Shown: positions 1 through 8,709 of the stretch, piece after piece | Position numbering within the stretch: the first letter of the stretch is position 1 | How the letters are laid out: each line of letters opens with the position of its first letter | Assembly (NCBI RefSeq): GCF_014836905.1 | Contig: NZ_JACSPZ010000001.1 | Span: 372,001 to 436,000 of the forward strand | Reading direction: 5' to 3' | Source: Solibacillus faecavium | GTDB taxonomy: Bacteria > Bacillota > Bacilli > Bacillales_A > Planococcaceae | Length of the DNA: 64,000 nucleotides | Position numbers and translations under genes: made by a program | The notes under the pieces: model-generated | What the model was told of the DNA's origin: nothing | Databases searched by the model: none | What the model saw: only the letters and a program-made list of their open reading frames with translations

Positions 1-47
1 GAAAAACATCAATTTTTCTCACAAAGAGAAATAATTGATGTTTTTCG
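1..47. terminator. Terminator downstream of fakA
   Basis: An inverted repeat pairs an AAAAACATCAATT-type arm with AATTGATGTTTTT. A short inner TCTC/GAGA pairing closes the loop. Runs of A and T on both sides mean it could stop transcription in either direction. It lies just past the fakA stop codon and so most likely ends the yloU-fakA transcript. Confidence 0.75.
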
Positions 48-72
48 TATGATCCCAGTTGCTTTTTACTAT

Positions 73-1719
73 TTATTCTACAGAAAGAATGAATGGGTAA
101 AGGGATTGTTTACCTTCAACAATTTCCACTTCTGCATCCGGGTAATTTTCTTCGATAAAGTTTTGTAATTCATCTGCCTGCTCTGCTGTTGCATCTTCAC
201 CAAAAATGATTGTAACGATTTCCGAATCTTCATCCATTAATCCTTCAAGCACTTTTTTCGCTGCATCCATCATTTCAGGAGTCGATAAAATAATTTTACC
301 TTCAGCTAATGCCATGTAATCATCTTTGCGGATTTCAACACCATCAATCGATGTATCGCGTACTGCAAATGTTACTTGACCTGTCTTCACATGAGCAAAA
401 CCTGATGTCATGTTATTTTTATTATCCTCAACCGACTCAGCAGGATTGAATGCTAAAATAGCTGCCATCCCTTGAGGAATTGTTTTTGTTGGCACAACAG
501 CAGCTTCAATTTCCAGAAGCTCAACTGCTTGTTCTGCTGCCATAATGATATTTTTGTTATTCGGCAAAATTAATACACGTTCTGCACCAATTTCCTGAAC
601 AGCTTTCACGATATCCTCAGTAGAAGGGTTCATCGTTTGTCCACCTTCTATTACATAAGAAGCACCGATTGAACGTAATAAATTTGAAACACCTTCACCC
701 ATTGCAATCGTTACAATTGCATATGGAACTTTTGTTTTTTGCTGTTTAGCAGGCGCTTTTGGTGCATCATTTACGATAGCAGAATGCTGTTCACGCATAT
801 TATCTACTTTAATTTTAATAAGACTACCATATTTTTGACCAGCTGCAAGTACGTCTCCAGGAGTTTCCGAGTGAATATGTACTTTCGCAATTTCATCATC
901 TGAAATGACTAATAATGAATCACCCATTGGATTTAACTCTTGGCGGAACCGCTCTTCGTCAAATGGTGTTTTATCTTCTTCAAAGCGCACCATGATTTCT
1001 GTACAATATCCAAATTCAATATCAGATGTGTCCATGAAATCCTGTACACGATGGTGTTCAGCATTGATTAAATCATCTAGTGAAGATTCATTTTTCGCTG
1101 GTAAAGGTTCACCTTTCATTGAAGCAAGGAATCCTTCGTAAACAAATAGTAAGCCTTGGCCACCACTATCCACAACACCAACCTCTTTTAATACTGGTAA
1201 AAGATCCGGTGTGCGATTTAATGATTGCTTGGCTTCTTCGATAAATGCTTCCATTAGCGTAATCATATTATCTTCTGTTTCCGCTACTTCGACACCTTTT
1301 GCCGCAGCTTCACGTGCTACCGTTAAAATTGTACCTTCCACGGGTTTCATAACGGCTTTATAGGCAGTATCTACGCCTGCTTGGAAAGCATTCGCTAAGC
1401 CCTTTGCATCAATTTCAGCATCTTTCTCGATTGCTTTACCGAAACCACGGAATAATTGAGATAAAATTACACCTGAGTTACCACGAGCTCCCATAAGTAA
1501 GCCCTTTGATAGCGCTTGTGCCGTTTTACCGATATGTGCACTTACATTTGCTTCTGTTTCATCTGCACCAGATGTCATTGATAAATTCATATTTGTCCCT
1601 GTATCACCATCCGGCACAGGGAATACATTTAGTGAATCAACATATGCTGCATTTTGGTATAGGTGATGTGCACCCATTTGGACCATTTCAGCAAATTTAA
1701 TTCCGTCTAAAGACTTCAT
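73..1719 (-). CDS. fakA: Fatty acid kinase FakA (YloV, DAK2/DhaL family)
   Basis: ATP-binding subunit of fatty acid kinase. It phosphorylates exogenous fatty acids presented by FakB (DegV-family) partners for phospholipid synthesis. The N-terminal DhaL domain has the metal-binding motif NVFPVPDGDTGTNM and the GARGNSGVILSQ motif. A His-rich HIH segment near residue 285 matches the family's middle domain. An upstream in-frame ATG exists at 1728, but GAGGAGG ends only 2 bases before it. The ATG at 1719 has the right spacing and gives an N-terminus (MKSLDG) like B. subtilis YloV, so I use that start (548 aa). It follows yloU by 18 bases and is probably translationally coupled to it. No fakB gene lies in the window. 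Confidence 0.93.
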   Translation of the reverse strand: MKSLDGIKFAEMVQMGAHHLYQNAAYVDSLNVFPVPDGDTGTNMNLSMTSGADETEANVSAHIGKTAQALSKGLLMGARGNSGVILSQLFRGFGKAIEKDAEIDAKGLANAFQAGVDTAYKAVMKPVEGTILTVAREAAAKGVEVAETEDNMITLMEAFIEEAKQSLNRTPDLLPVLKEVGVVDSGGQGLLFVYEGFLASMKGEPLPAKNESSLDDLINAEHHRVQDFMDTSDIEFGYCTEIMVRFEEDKTPFDEERFRQELNPMGDSLLVISDDEIAKVHIHSETPGDVLAAGQKYGSLIKIKVDNMREQHSAIVNDAPKAPAKQQKTKVPYAIVTIAMGEGVSNLLRSIGASYVIEGGQTMNPSTEDIVKAVQEIGAERVLILPNNKNIIMAAEQAVELLEIEAAVVPTKTIPQGMAAILAFNPAESVEDNKNNMTSGFAHVKTGQVTFAVRDTSIDGVEIRKDDYMALAEGKIILSTPEMMDAAKKVLEGLMDEDSEIVTIIFGEDATAEQADELQNFIEENYPDAEVEIVEGKQSLYPFILSVE

Positions 1720-1737
1720 TCGATTCATTTCCTCCTC

Positions 1738-2100
1738 TTACACATTCGCAACACGAACGCCCTGTACAAAAATATTAACTGATTTAACGCTCATACCTAA
1801 TGTTTTATTTACTGTATATTTTACTTTTGATTGTACTTGATAAGCGATCTCAGAAATTTTTGTACCGTAGCTTACAATAATGTACATATCAATATGTAAG
1901 TCATCACCTTCTTGGCGGATGAGCACACCTTTAGCAAAATTCTCTTTTCGTAAAATATCTGTTAATCCATCACGAATTTGATGTTTTGATGCCATGCCTA
2001 CAATGCCATAACATTCAATCGCTGCTCCACCAGCAATTTGAGCAATAACATCATTGGAAATATCAATATGACCGAATTCGTTATTTAATTCTACTGACAT
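1738..2100 (-). CDS. yloU: Asp23/Gls24 family protein YloU
   Basis: A 120-residue Asp23-family envelope-stress-type protein, standard length for the family. It lies directly upstream of fakA, as in B. subtilis (yloU-yloV). The family is linked to membrane and cell-wall homeostasis and its biochemical role is unsettled. A good ribosome site (AAGGGGG) precedes the ATG. No signal peptide or membrane segment is evident, so the protein is predicted cytoplasmic. The conserved pairing with fakA suggests a membrane-lipid context, which is an inference. Confidence 0.88.
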   Translation of the reverse strand: MSVELNNEFGHIDISNDVIAQIAGGAAIECYGIVGMASKHQIRDGLTDILRKENFAKGVLIRQEGDDLHIDMYIIVSYGTKISEIAYQVQSKVKYTVNKTLGMSVKSVNIFVQGVRVANV

Positions 2101-2319
2101 AGTGAATGCCCCCTTGGCTCTATTTAACTAATTTATATTGTACTACACAAAAGTTGATTATAAAAGAAAACGTTCATCCCCGTCTAGCTTGAAGTCATCT
2201 TTTTAACAAACTTCACTTTTTTATTTCAAATTTTTCCATTCAGATATAGAATTATTTAAACTTGATAATTTGAGTATTCGACAAAATCCAATTGTTATAC
2301 GGGAGCATAATTAATAATG

Positions 2320-3195
2320 TTAATTATTACAATAAAATTCGATATGATTATGCAAAACTGAAATTTTTGCCGGTAATTGACTGATTAAGTCACCATCAAC
2401 ATTTAAAGCAAGTGGTTGATCCGCTTTAATTTGAATTTCCTGTGCATCAAATTTTGTTATATTATCGTCCTTCTCATGATTGCCTGTTATAAGGTTTTTA
2501 GCTGTACCGACTACCTGTAATGTATTGGTGCTCTTCACGATAAAACCGTGCAGTAGACCATCCGACGTGTCAGCATCTTCATTGATTTGTCGGAAACTGC
2601 CGACAGAGTTCGTTAACACACATATAAAAATCATTATATCTTCTTTATAAGTTTGTCCGTTTGCTGTTATTACTATATTACAAGAGTCATTTTCGATCGC
2701 TGCTTTTACCCCCTCAAATAAATAGGCGAGTGCACCAAGTGATGTTTTTTGCTCTACTGACACCTCTCCTACTGCTTCCGCCAATGAACCAATGGCAATA
2801 ATGTTTGTAAAATATATATCATTGACCTTACCAATATCCGCCTTTCTTGTACGCCCTCCAAGTAAAGCGATCGCTTCATCAGGATCGAGGGAAATATTTA
2901 ATGCGCGTGCAAAGTCGTTCACTGTTCCTAAAGGGACAATTCCGACAACCGGTCTGTGCGGCTGTTCAGCAATTCCGTTAATTCCTTCATTTAAAGTTCC
3001 ATCTCCCCCTACTAAAATGACCGTGTCATAGTTTTCATCACATGCCTTTTTAGCATATCGGGTCGCATCCCCTTCACCCATTGTTTCTTTCATCACCACT
3101 TCATAATTATGTAATTGGGCAATGATTTTTTTTTCATATTCTAACGCTTTCTCTTTTCCTGAAGACGGATTTATAATGACCATACATTTTTTCAT
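2320..3195 (-). CDS. Diacylglycerol kinase family lipid kinase (DagK/YegS/BmrU-like)
   Basis: A 291-residue lipid kinase of the DAGK catalytic family. It starts with the typical MVIINPSSGK segment and carries the nucleotide-binding GGDGTLNE motif near residue 85, then a GTVNDFARAL segment. The likely reaction is ATP-dependent phosphorylation of diacylglycerol or a related lipid at the membrane. The exact substrate (true DgkB, or a BmrU/YtlR-like role) cannot be settled from sequence. The ribosome site GGGGGAA lies before the ATG. The gene sits between rpmB and yloU, which are neighbours in B. subtilis, so it is a lineage-specific insertion. No strong terminator follows it, and it may read into yloU. 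Confidence 0.85.
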   Translation of the reverse strand: MKKCMVIINPSSGKEKALEYEKKIIAQLHNYEVVMKETMGEGDATRYAKKACDENYDTVILVGGDGTLNEGINGIAEQPHRPVVGIVPLGTVNDFARALNISLDPDEAIALLGGRTRKADIGKVNDIYFTNIIAIGSLAEAVGEVSVEQKTSLGALAYLFEGVKAAIENDSCNIVITANGQTYKEDIMIFICVLTNSVGSFRQINEDADTSDGLLHGFIVKSTNTLQVVGTAKNLITGNHEKDDNITKFDAQEIQIKADQPLALNVDGDLISQLPAKISVLHNHIEFYCNN

Positions 3196-3316
3196 GCATA
3201 TTCCCCCAATAAAATATATTTTTTCATATATTCTATTACCTTTTATCCGGAATTTTTAATCTATAATTTCAAATAGGGTGTAAAGGTTTTTTTCTTGAAA
3301 GGTTATGTAAAATGTC

Positions 3317-3345
3317 TTGCACTCATTGCTTTGGTATGTTAAATT
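3317..3345 (+). promoter_or_regulatory. Sigma-A promoter for rpmB
   Basis: TTGCAC and TAAATT are separated by 17 bases, with TG one base before the -10 (an extended -10). It lies about 70 bases upstream of the rpmB start codon. This is the only plus-strand gene here, so the orientation fits. Confidence 0.6.
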
Positions 3346-3412
3346 ATTATGGTATGTGAAATAACGAACTGAAATAAAGATTTCAGATTCAGCTGTAAGG
3401 AGGAATTTTACA

Positions 3413-3601
3413 ATGCCAAAACAATGCGTAATTACTGGCCGTAAAGCTCGTACAGGCAACAACCGTTCACACGCTATGAACGCTAACAAACGTACTTGGG
3501 GTGCTAACCTTCAAAAAGTTCGTATCTTAGTTGACGGTAAGCCAAAACGTGTATGGGTTTCTGCTCGTGCTTTAAAATCAGGTAAAATCGAACGCGTTTA
3601 A
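3413..3601 (+). CDS. rpmB: 50S ribosomal protein L28
   Basis: A 62-residue L28 with the family core [20 protein letters not shown]. It has only one cysteine (Cys5) and lacks the paired CxxC motifs of the zinc-binding form, so it is the zinc-independent type. AAGGAGG precedes the ATG by 9 bases. It is transcribed opposite to its neighbours from its own promoter and ends at its own hairpin terminator, as in B. subtilis. Confidence 0.97.
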   Translation: MPKQCVITGRKARTGNNRSHAMNANKRTWGANLQKVRILVDGKPKRVWVSARALKSGKIERV

Positions 3602-3607
3602 TCGCGT

Positions 3608-3643
3608 ATAGAGTATCGGCTCTCTTGCTGGTACTCTATTTTT
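3608..3643 (+). terminator. rpmB terminator
   Basis: A perfect 8-bp stem (ATAGAGTA/TACTCTAT), extendable to 10 bp with a wobble, is followed by five T. It starts seven bases after the rpmB stop codon. Confidence 0.8.
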
Positions 3644-3646
3644 ATG

Positions 3647-3684
3647 CAAAAAAACTACAGCCCCCATTCTTTATGAGCTGTAGT
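3647..3684 (-). terminator. Terminator of the yicC-to-spoVM operon
   Basis: On the minus strand an ACTACAGC/GCTGTAGT stem is followed by a run of seven T. It lies immediately after the spoVM stop codon and faces the rpmB terminator. Confidence 0.8.
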
Positions 3685-3692
3685 CAGGAACT

Positions 3693-3785
3693 TTATTTTT
3701 CTTTCTTTTCTTTACGAAACAACTTCACGCAGCCTCTCGCGACCCCACTTAACCATTTCGGCATTTGAAATGTATAGACTTTCAG
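3693..3785 (-). CDS. spoVM: Stage V sporulation protein M (SpoVM), CTG start
   Basis: A 30-residue amphipathic peptide read as (M)KVYTFQMPKWLSGVARG followed by CVKLFRKEKKEK. It aligns end to end with B. subtilis SpoVM (26 residues), including the proline at position 9, the central small/hydrophobic helix and the C-terminal FRK. SpoVM marks the curved forespore membrane and anchors SpoIVA to build the coat base. The only in-frame start with correct spacing is CTG, seven bases after AAGGAGG; there is no ATG, GTG or TTG at this point. The Shine-Dalgarno begins in the thiN stop codon. Position between thiN and rpmB matches B. subtilis. It has a Lys/Glu tail four residues longer than the B. subtilis peptide. 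Confidence 0.88.
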   Translation of the reverse strand: MKVYTFQMPKWLSGVARGCVKLFRKEKKEK

Positions 3786-3797
3786 TGTTGTTCCTCC

Positions 3798-4427
3798 TTA
3801 ATCTTTACTCTTTATCATTAAACATATGCCACCCGTAAACGAAATAGACCCTTCGTCTATTATTTCATTGCTTGTAAAACGCGATGTCCCTTGCTCAATC
3901 ACTTCATCAAATGTTTCATATTTAACACCGCGCAACGTCACATTTTGAAGTGTCTTACCATATGAAAAAAAGGAAACATATGAATAATCGGATTGTTCTA
4001 ACAGATGTGTACCCGGGAGTAAAAATTGAATGCTATTTTGGGAATTAATAATCTTAAATACTATATGAGGATATTGTTGCTGCATGAAAGATACAGATCG
4101 TAATGTTGCTTCATAATGATCTAAGCGACCACCTGTAACACCAGTCAATAATACTTCCGTCGGCTCATAGGTTAGTGCTTTTTGCAATGCCAAATCTGTA
4201 TCTGTTTCGTCCTTTTCTGCCTGAAATTGTTCAATATGATCAATAGCTTCGGATATTCGCGCAAACTCCTCCGCGGTAACTGAATCAAAATCTCCTACTA
4301 TATGGTTTGGGTAAATGCCTTCGTCGATTAAATATAAAGCCCCCCGGTCAACCCCAATCCATATGTCAGGCATTAAAGAAAAGGCGACCTCATAGATAGG
4401 GCCGCCTGAGCAGATTGCTACAATCAC
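3798..4427 (-). CDS. thiN: Thiamine pyrophosphokinase
   Basis: A 209-residue ThiN/TPK-family enzyme that makes thiamine diphosphate from thiamine and ATP. Family segments include WIGVDRGALYLI, the acidic PNHIVGDFDSV motif near residue 43, and EKDETDTDLALQKAL, followed by GVTGGRLDHYEA. It starts at GTG and overlaps the rpe stop codon by 4 bases, so it is translationally coupled. Its own stop codon overlaps the spoVM ribosome site. Confidence 0.92.
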   Translation of the reverse strand: MIVAICSGGPIYEVAFSLMPDIWIGVDRGALYLIDEGIYPNHIVGDFDSVTAEEFARISEAIDHIEQFQAEKDETDTDLALQKALTYEPTEVLLTGVTGGRLDHYEATLRSVSFMQQQYPHIVFKIINSQNSIQFLLPGTHLLEQSDYSYVSFFSYGKTLQNVTLRGVKYETFDEVIEQGTSRFTSNEIIDEGSISFTGGICLMIKSKD

Positions 4428-5089
4428 TGGATTGCCGCTAGTCCTGCTTGTTTAATTTCCTGTAAAGCCTGTGCGCGATCTTCTTTACTGTAAATGGCAG
4501 AGCCCGCTACAAAAACCGTTGCTCCTGCTTTAGCACACGGGACAATTGTTTCTGCATTAATGCCACCATCAATTTCGATTTCAATATTTAAACCGCGTTC
4601 TTTAATAATTTTTGATAACGCTTCTACTTTTGGTACTACTGATTCGATGAACTTCTGCCCACCAAAGCCTGGGTTTACAGTCATAAATAATACCATATCT
4701 ACATCTCCTAAAACGTGCTGAATCGCTTCAATCGGTGTATGTGGATTTAACACGACACCTGGCTTTACACCGTAAGAACGAATCAATTGGATTGTACGGT
4801 GCAGATGACGGCATGCTTCCACATGAACAGTAATATAATCTGCTCCTGCTTTAGCAAATTGCTCAATATATTGGTCTGGATTTTCAATCATTAAATGTAC
4901 GTCCATCGGTAAAGTAGAGAGCGGGCGAATCGCTTCTAGTGCAATCGCACCGAATGAAATATTCGGTACAAAATGACCGTCCATTACATCGATATGAATC
5001 AATTCTGCTCCTGCTGCCTCTACTTCTTTCACTTCTTGTCCCAGCTTTGCGAAATCTGCTGCTAAAATCGATGGTGCAATTTTAATCAT
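4424..5089 (-). CDS. rpe: Ribulose-phosphate 3-epimerase
   Basis: A 221-residue TIM-barrel enzyme of the pentose phosphate pathway that interconverts ribulose 5-phosphate and xylulose 5-phosphate. It has the N-terminal IKIAPSILAADFAKLG, the metal-site HIDVMDGHFVPN, the MTVNPGFGGQKF loop and the EIDGGIN phosphate-site segment. It starts two bases after the rsgA stop and overlaps thiN. Its place in the rsgA-rpe-thiN block is the usual one in Bacillales. Confidence 0.96.
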   Translation of the reverse strand: MIKIAPSILAADFAKLGQEVKEVEAAGAELIHIDVMDGHFVPNISFGAIALEAIRPLSTLPMDVHLMIENPDQYIEQFAKAGADYITVHVEACRHLHRTIQLIRSYGVKPGVVLNPHTPIEAIQHVLGDVDMVLFMTVNPGFGGQKFIESVVPKVEALSKIIKERGLNIEIEIDGGINAETIVPCAKAGATVFVAGSAIYSKEDRAQALQEIKQAGLAAIQ

Positions 5090-5091
5090 GT

Positions 5092-5973
5092 CTAATACCT
5101 CGGCTTTCGATCGATAATTTCTTGTAAAATTTGTTCGTAATGCTCATAACGGTAAGGTCGAATTTCACCAGCTTCTACCGCTTGTTTTACCGCACATTTC
5201 GGTTCCTTTATATGTAGGCAACCACGGAACTTACAATTCTCGCTGATTCGCTCGAATTCCGGTAAACAAGATGTCAGTTCTTCCTTTTCAATCATATCAA
5301 AATCAAATGAACTAAAGCCCGGTGTATCCGCCAACAATCCACCACAAACTTCAATAAGCTCGACATGGCGTGTTGTATGTTTCCCACGCCCTAAGCTTTT
5401 TGAAATAATGCCTGTCTTCAAATCCAATTCAGGAAGTAATGTATTTAATAAGGTTGACTTCCCAACACCTGACTGTCCGGCAAGCACTGATGTCTTATCT
5501 TGCAGAAACGGTTTGATTTTCTCCAGTAATGTTGGATCATCGATATAAGTTTCAATAATTTCATAGCCGATTTCTTTATAGTCATCGATATATGTTTGTA
5601 AATGCGCACGTTCCGCATCATTCAATAAATCCATTTTTGTTAAAATAATAATCGGTTGTACTTGGAACGATTCTAGCACGACTAAAAATCGATCAAGCAG
5701 AACCGTATTAAAATCGGGCTCTTTTGCGGAAAACACAAGTAATGCCTGATCAACGTTCGCAATCGGTGGTCGAACCAATTCATTTTGTCGTTCCAAAATT
5801 TTATCAATAGAACCGTCCGATTCTCCATCATACGAATATTCTACAAAGTCACCGACAAGTGGAGATTCTCCGCGATTACGGAAAATCCCACGTCCACGGC
5901 ATTGTATTAATTTGCCTTCTTTTTCAACATAATAATAGCCACTTAATGCTTTTCGAATTTGGGCTTTCGCCAT
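5092..5973 (-). CDS. rsgA: Ribosome small subunit-dependent GTPase A
   Basis: A 293-residue circularly permuted GTPase that assists late 30S assembly. An N-terminal OB-fold domain is followed by G motifs in permuted order: TKMD (G4), GQSGVGKSTLLN (G1), then DTPGF (G3). A C-terminal zinc site has the pattern C-x4-C-x-H-x5-C (CKFRGCLHIKEPKC). GAGGAGGAA precedes the ATG. It is 12 bases from prkC. In B. subtilis the equivalent GTPase is a PrkC substrate, so co-transcription with prkC makes functional sense. Confidence 0.96.
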   Translation of the reverse strand: MAKAQIRKALSGYYYVEKEGKLIQCRGRGIFRNRGESPLVGDFVEYSYDGESDGSIDKILERQNELVRPPIANVDQALLVFSAKEPDFNTVLLDRFLVVLESFQVQPIIILTKMDLLNDAERAHLQTYIDDYKEIGYEIIETYIDDPTLLEKIKPFLQDKTSVLAGQSGVGKSTLLNTLLPELDLKTGIISKSLGRGKHTTRHVELIEVCGGLLADTPGFSSFDFDMIEKEELTSCLPEFERISENCKFRGCLHIKEPKCAVKQAVEAGEIRPYRYEHYEQILQEIIDRKPRY

Positions 5974-5985
5974 CCAATTCCTCCT

Positions 5986-7950
5986 CTATTCCATTAATTC
6001 TTCATAAGTTATTGTTTTATTTTCAATGACACTGTTATCACGATCAATTCGGTAGGCCGCTTTATCACCTTCGACAATAAATAGTTCAATTTGATACATT
6101 GTGTCTTCGGTAATCGTAAACGTTTCTACAGGCTCTACCATCGAACGTGATTTATCCTGAATATAAATCGTTACTGTCTGTTCCATACCTTCTTCAGCAG
6201 GTTCGTACGGAATTTCAATTGTACTTCTATATGGCTTTTCTTTTTTTGCCTGTGGACCTTTAGATACTACTACATTAATGGTACCGCCCTTTTCAAGCGT
6301 AGTGCCTGCCTTTGGTGTTTGGCTAATTACTTCTCCGACTGGTTTATCCGAATATTCCTCACCTGTCACATTCACTTTAAAGCCTGAGCTAAGTTCGTAT
6401 TCTTTACGGTTTGCTTCGTTAAAAGTTAGTAAGTTTCGTACTTCGACTACTTCTTTCCCTTTACTAACTTTCAAAACAACATCCGTTTCATTGAAGAGCA
6501 CTTCTTCTCCCGCTTCTGGTGTTTGCTCAATAATTTCGCCTGGTACGTGATCAGAAGAATACACCTCTTCAAATTTGTAGTCCTTAAAGCCGCCTTCCTC
6601 TAAGAGCGATATAGCTTGATCCCGTTGAATCCCTACAAAATTCGTCATAGCTATAGGTGCTTTTCCAATGCTGACAATTAAATCTATTTCCGAACCTTTT
6701 TCTCTTTCGCGGCCGGCAATTGGATCTGTTTCAATAACTCTTCCCGCTTCAATCTCTTCAGAATTACGTTCCTCTTGTTCGCCAATAACAAAGCCTTGTT
6801 CCTGTAAAATACGGATGGCATCCTCTAATGTTTCGTTTGTCACATCTTCTATTACAACTTTATTCGGTGTCATCATAAATGCTATGACAGTAAAAATTAT
6901 CGCTAAAGCAACCAGTATACCGACAATTAGTGGCCACTTTTTCTTTTTTTGTTTCTTCTGCTCCTGCTGTTGCACTGTCGGGTCTGTTTCCATGCGTACT
7001 GTTTGTTCCGTCAAACCTGTGGATGGTTGCTGAACAGATGCTACTGCAGGTTTAGGGTCTTTAATAATTGGAATCAGCTTTGTTGCACCGTCATCTACAG
7101 GTGGTACAAATTTAGGCTCATTCACTCGTTGAATGGATAAACAAGTATCTAAATCTTCTTCCATTTCTTCTGCGCTCGTGTATCGGTGGTTCGCATCTTT
7201 TGAAGTTGCTTTTAATACGATATTCTCTACACTTTGCGGAATGCTCGCATCAAATTCCCGAACAGACGGTGTTTCTGTCTGTAAGTGCTTTAAAGCAATT
7301 GAAACAGCTGATTCACCCGAAAATGGCAATTCCCCTGTTAACAACTCATATAGCACGATACCGAGTGCATAAATATCGGATTTCATCGTTGCAATGCCAC
7401 CACGCGCCTGCTCTGGCGATAAGTAATGAACTGTTCCTATGACCGAATTTGTTTGAGTAAAGCTTGTAGCTCCAAGCGATGTCGCAATCCCAAAATCGGT
7501 AATTTTCACATTGCCTTCTTCATCCATTAATATATTTTGCGGCTTAATATCCCGATGAATAATACCATTCTCATGTGCATGTGCAATCGCAGAAGTAAGC
7601 TGTTTCATAATATGAACACTCCGCGCTGCAGATAAAGGTGAAAACTCCTGTATGTATTGTTTCAATGTTTTCCCTTTAATATATTCCATAACAATATAGT
7701 GCATATCCCCATCTTCGCCAACATCATAAATGCTAACGATATTTGGATTTGTTAAACTTGTAGCGGACAATGCCTCACGCTGAAAACGACGGTGCAATTC
7801 TTCTTCATTTGCTAAATCATAGCGTAAAATTTTGATCGCGACATCTCGACCTAAAATAATGTCATGTGCTAAATACACATTTGACATACCGCCTCCGCCA
7901 ATTAATTGTAATATCTTATAACGGCCACTTATATGTTTTCCTACAAGCAT
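5986..7950 (-). CDS. prkC: Membrane Ser/Thr protein kinase with PASTA repeats
   Basis: A 654-residue PrkC/Stk1-type kinase. The cytoplasmic Hanks-type kinase domain spans about residues 10-270, with GGGGMSNV glycine loop, catalytic Lys40, HRDIKPQN (132-139) and DFG (152-154). A Lys-rich juxtamembrane stretch leads to one membrane helix at about 339-361. Three extracellular PASTA repeats (about 364-570) and a small C-terminal domain follow. The family senses muropeptides and controls spore germination, stationary phase and cell-wall metabolism. It lies two bases after its phosphatase gene prpC, as expected for an antagonistic pair. Confidence 0.96.
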   Translation of the reverse strand: MLVGKHISGRYKILQLIGGGGMSNVYLAHDIILGRDVAIKILRYDLANEEELHRRFQREALSATSLTNPNIVSIYDVGEDGDMHYIVMEYIKGKTLKQYIQEFSPLSAARSVHIMKQLTSAIAHAHENGIIHRDIKPQNILMDEEGNVKITDFGIATSLGATSFTQTNSVIGTVHYLSPEQARGGIATMKSDIYALGIVLYELLTGELPFSGESAVSIALKHLQTETPSVREFDASIPQSVENIVLKATSKDANHRYTSAEEMEEDLDTCLSIQRVNEPKFVPPVDDGATKLIPIIKDPKPAVASVQQPSTGLTEQTVRMETDPTVQQQEQKKQKKKKWPLIVGILVALAIIFTVIAFMMTPNKVVIEDVTNETLEDAIRILQEQGFVIGEQEERNSEEIEAGRVIETDPIAGREREKGSEIDLIVSIGKAPIAMTNFVGIQRDQAISLLEEGGFKDYKFEEVYSSDHVPGEIIEQTPEAGEEVLFNETDVVLKVSKGKEVVEVRNLLTFNEANRKEYELSSGFKVNVTGEEYSDKPVGEVISQTPKAGTTLEKGGTINVVVSKGPQAKKEKPYRSTIEIPYEPAEEGMEQTVTIYIQDKSRSMVEPVETFTITEDTMYQIELFIVEGDKAAYRIDRDNSVIENKTITYEELME

Positions 7951-7952
7951 TG

Positions 7953-8699
7953 CTACACCTCCTGCACCGTTGTCATTAAAATAAGGGAAATATTATCTTC
8001 GCCACCACGGTCATTTGCTAGTTGCACTAATTTTTTCCCCTTTTCCTCTATGGAGATTTGGGGCGTAATAATTGTTGCCATTTCTGTTGTCGTCAGCTTA
8101 TTGCTTAGACCATCTGAACAAATGAGTAAGTAGGCTTCATTCGATAAAGTCAATTCATAAAAATCCGGTTCAATTGAAATTTCTGTACCTAGTGCTTTTA
8201 AAATGAAGTTTTTCTGAGGATGATTTAGTGCCTCTTCTTCACTAATTTCTCCATTTTCCAATAAAATATTTACGTAAGAATGATCTCTTGTTACTAACTT
8301 TACTTCTTCGTCTGCAAAATGGTAAACACGACTATCACCTACATGACTAATAAGGCACTCATTTTCATCAAGCAGCGCCGCAATCATCGTCGTTCCCATA
8401 CCTTGACAATTTTCATGTGTTAAGGAATATTGATAAATTTTTTGATTAATATGTGAAACCGCATTGCGTAACCAATCCAACTTTAATTGTTTCGATGCAA
8501 AATCTTCAGCATCCACCAGTTTAAAAAGCCTGTGCATTTCCGTGATGGCCATTTCACTTGCAACATCACCTGCATTATGTCCACCCATACCATCTGCTAA
8601 AATTGCAAGCTTAAAATGATCGGGGCGCTCAAAAAACGCGGCCCGATCTTCATTTATTTTTCGCTTTAACCCAATATCACTTTCCACTGTAAAGTTCAC
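7953..8699 (-). CDS. prpC: PP2C-type protein phosphatase PrpC/Stp
   Basis: A 248-residue PPM/PP2C phosphatase that reverses PrkC phosphorylation. Metal-site motifs are present: LKRKINEDRAAFF, ILADGMGGHNAGDVAS, LICSDGLSNKL and RGGEDNIS. The reading frame runs upstream into rlmN, but an AGGTGG ribosome site six bases before a GTG at 8699 and the usual family length (about 250) fix the start there. That places it 10 bases after the rlmN stop. Confidence 0.94.
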   Translation of the reverse strand: MNFTVESDIGLKRKINEDRAAFFERPDHFKLAILADGMGGHNAGDVASEMAITEMHRLFKLVDAEDFASKQLKLDWLRNAVSHINQKIYQYSLTHENCQGMGTTMIAALLDENECLISHVGDSRVYHFADEEVKLVTRDHSYVNILLENGEISEEEALNHPQKNFILKALGTEISIEPDFYELTLSNEAYLLICSDGLSNKLTTTEMATIITPQISIEEKGKKLVQLANDRGGEDNISLILMTTVQEV

Positions 8700-8709
8700 T
8701 ATAGTCCAC

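Noticed and set aside
2277-2283. Perfect Spo0A box sequence (TGTCGAA on the minus strand) after the lipid kinase gene
   Set aside because: A 7-base motif is expected several times by chance in 64 kb, and there is no promoter or sporulation gene here.
3256-3489. 77-codon minus-strand frame over the rpmB promoter and start
   Set aside because: It overlaps the conserved rpmB gene and its regulatory region and has no protein-like features.
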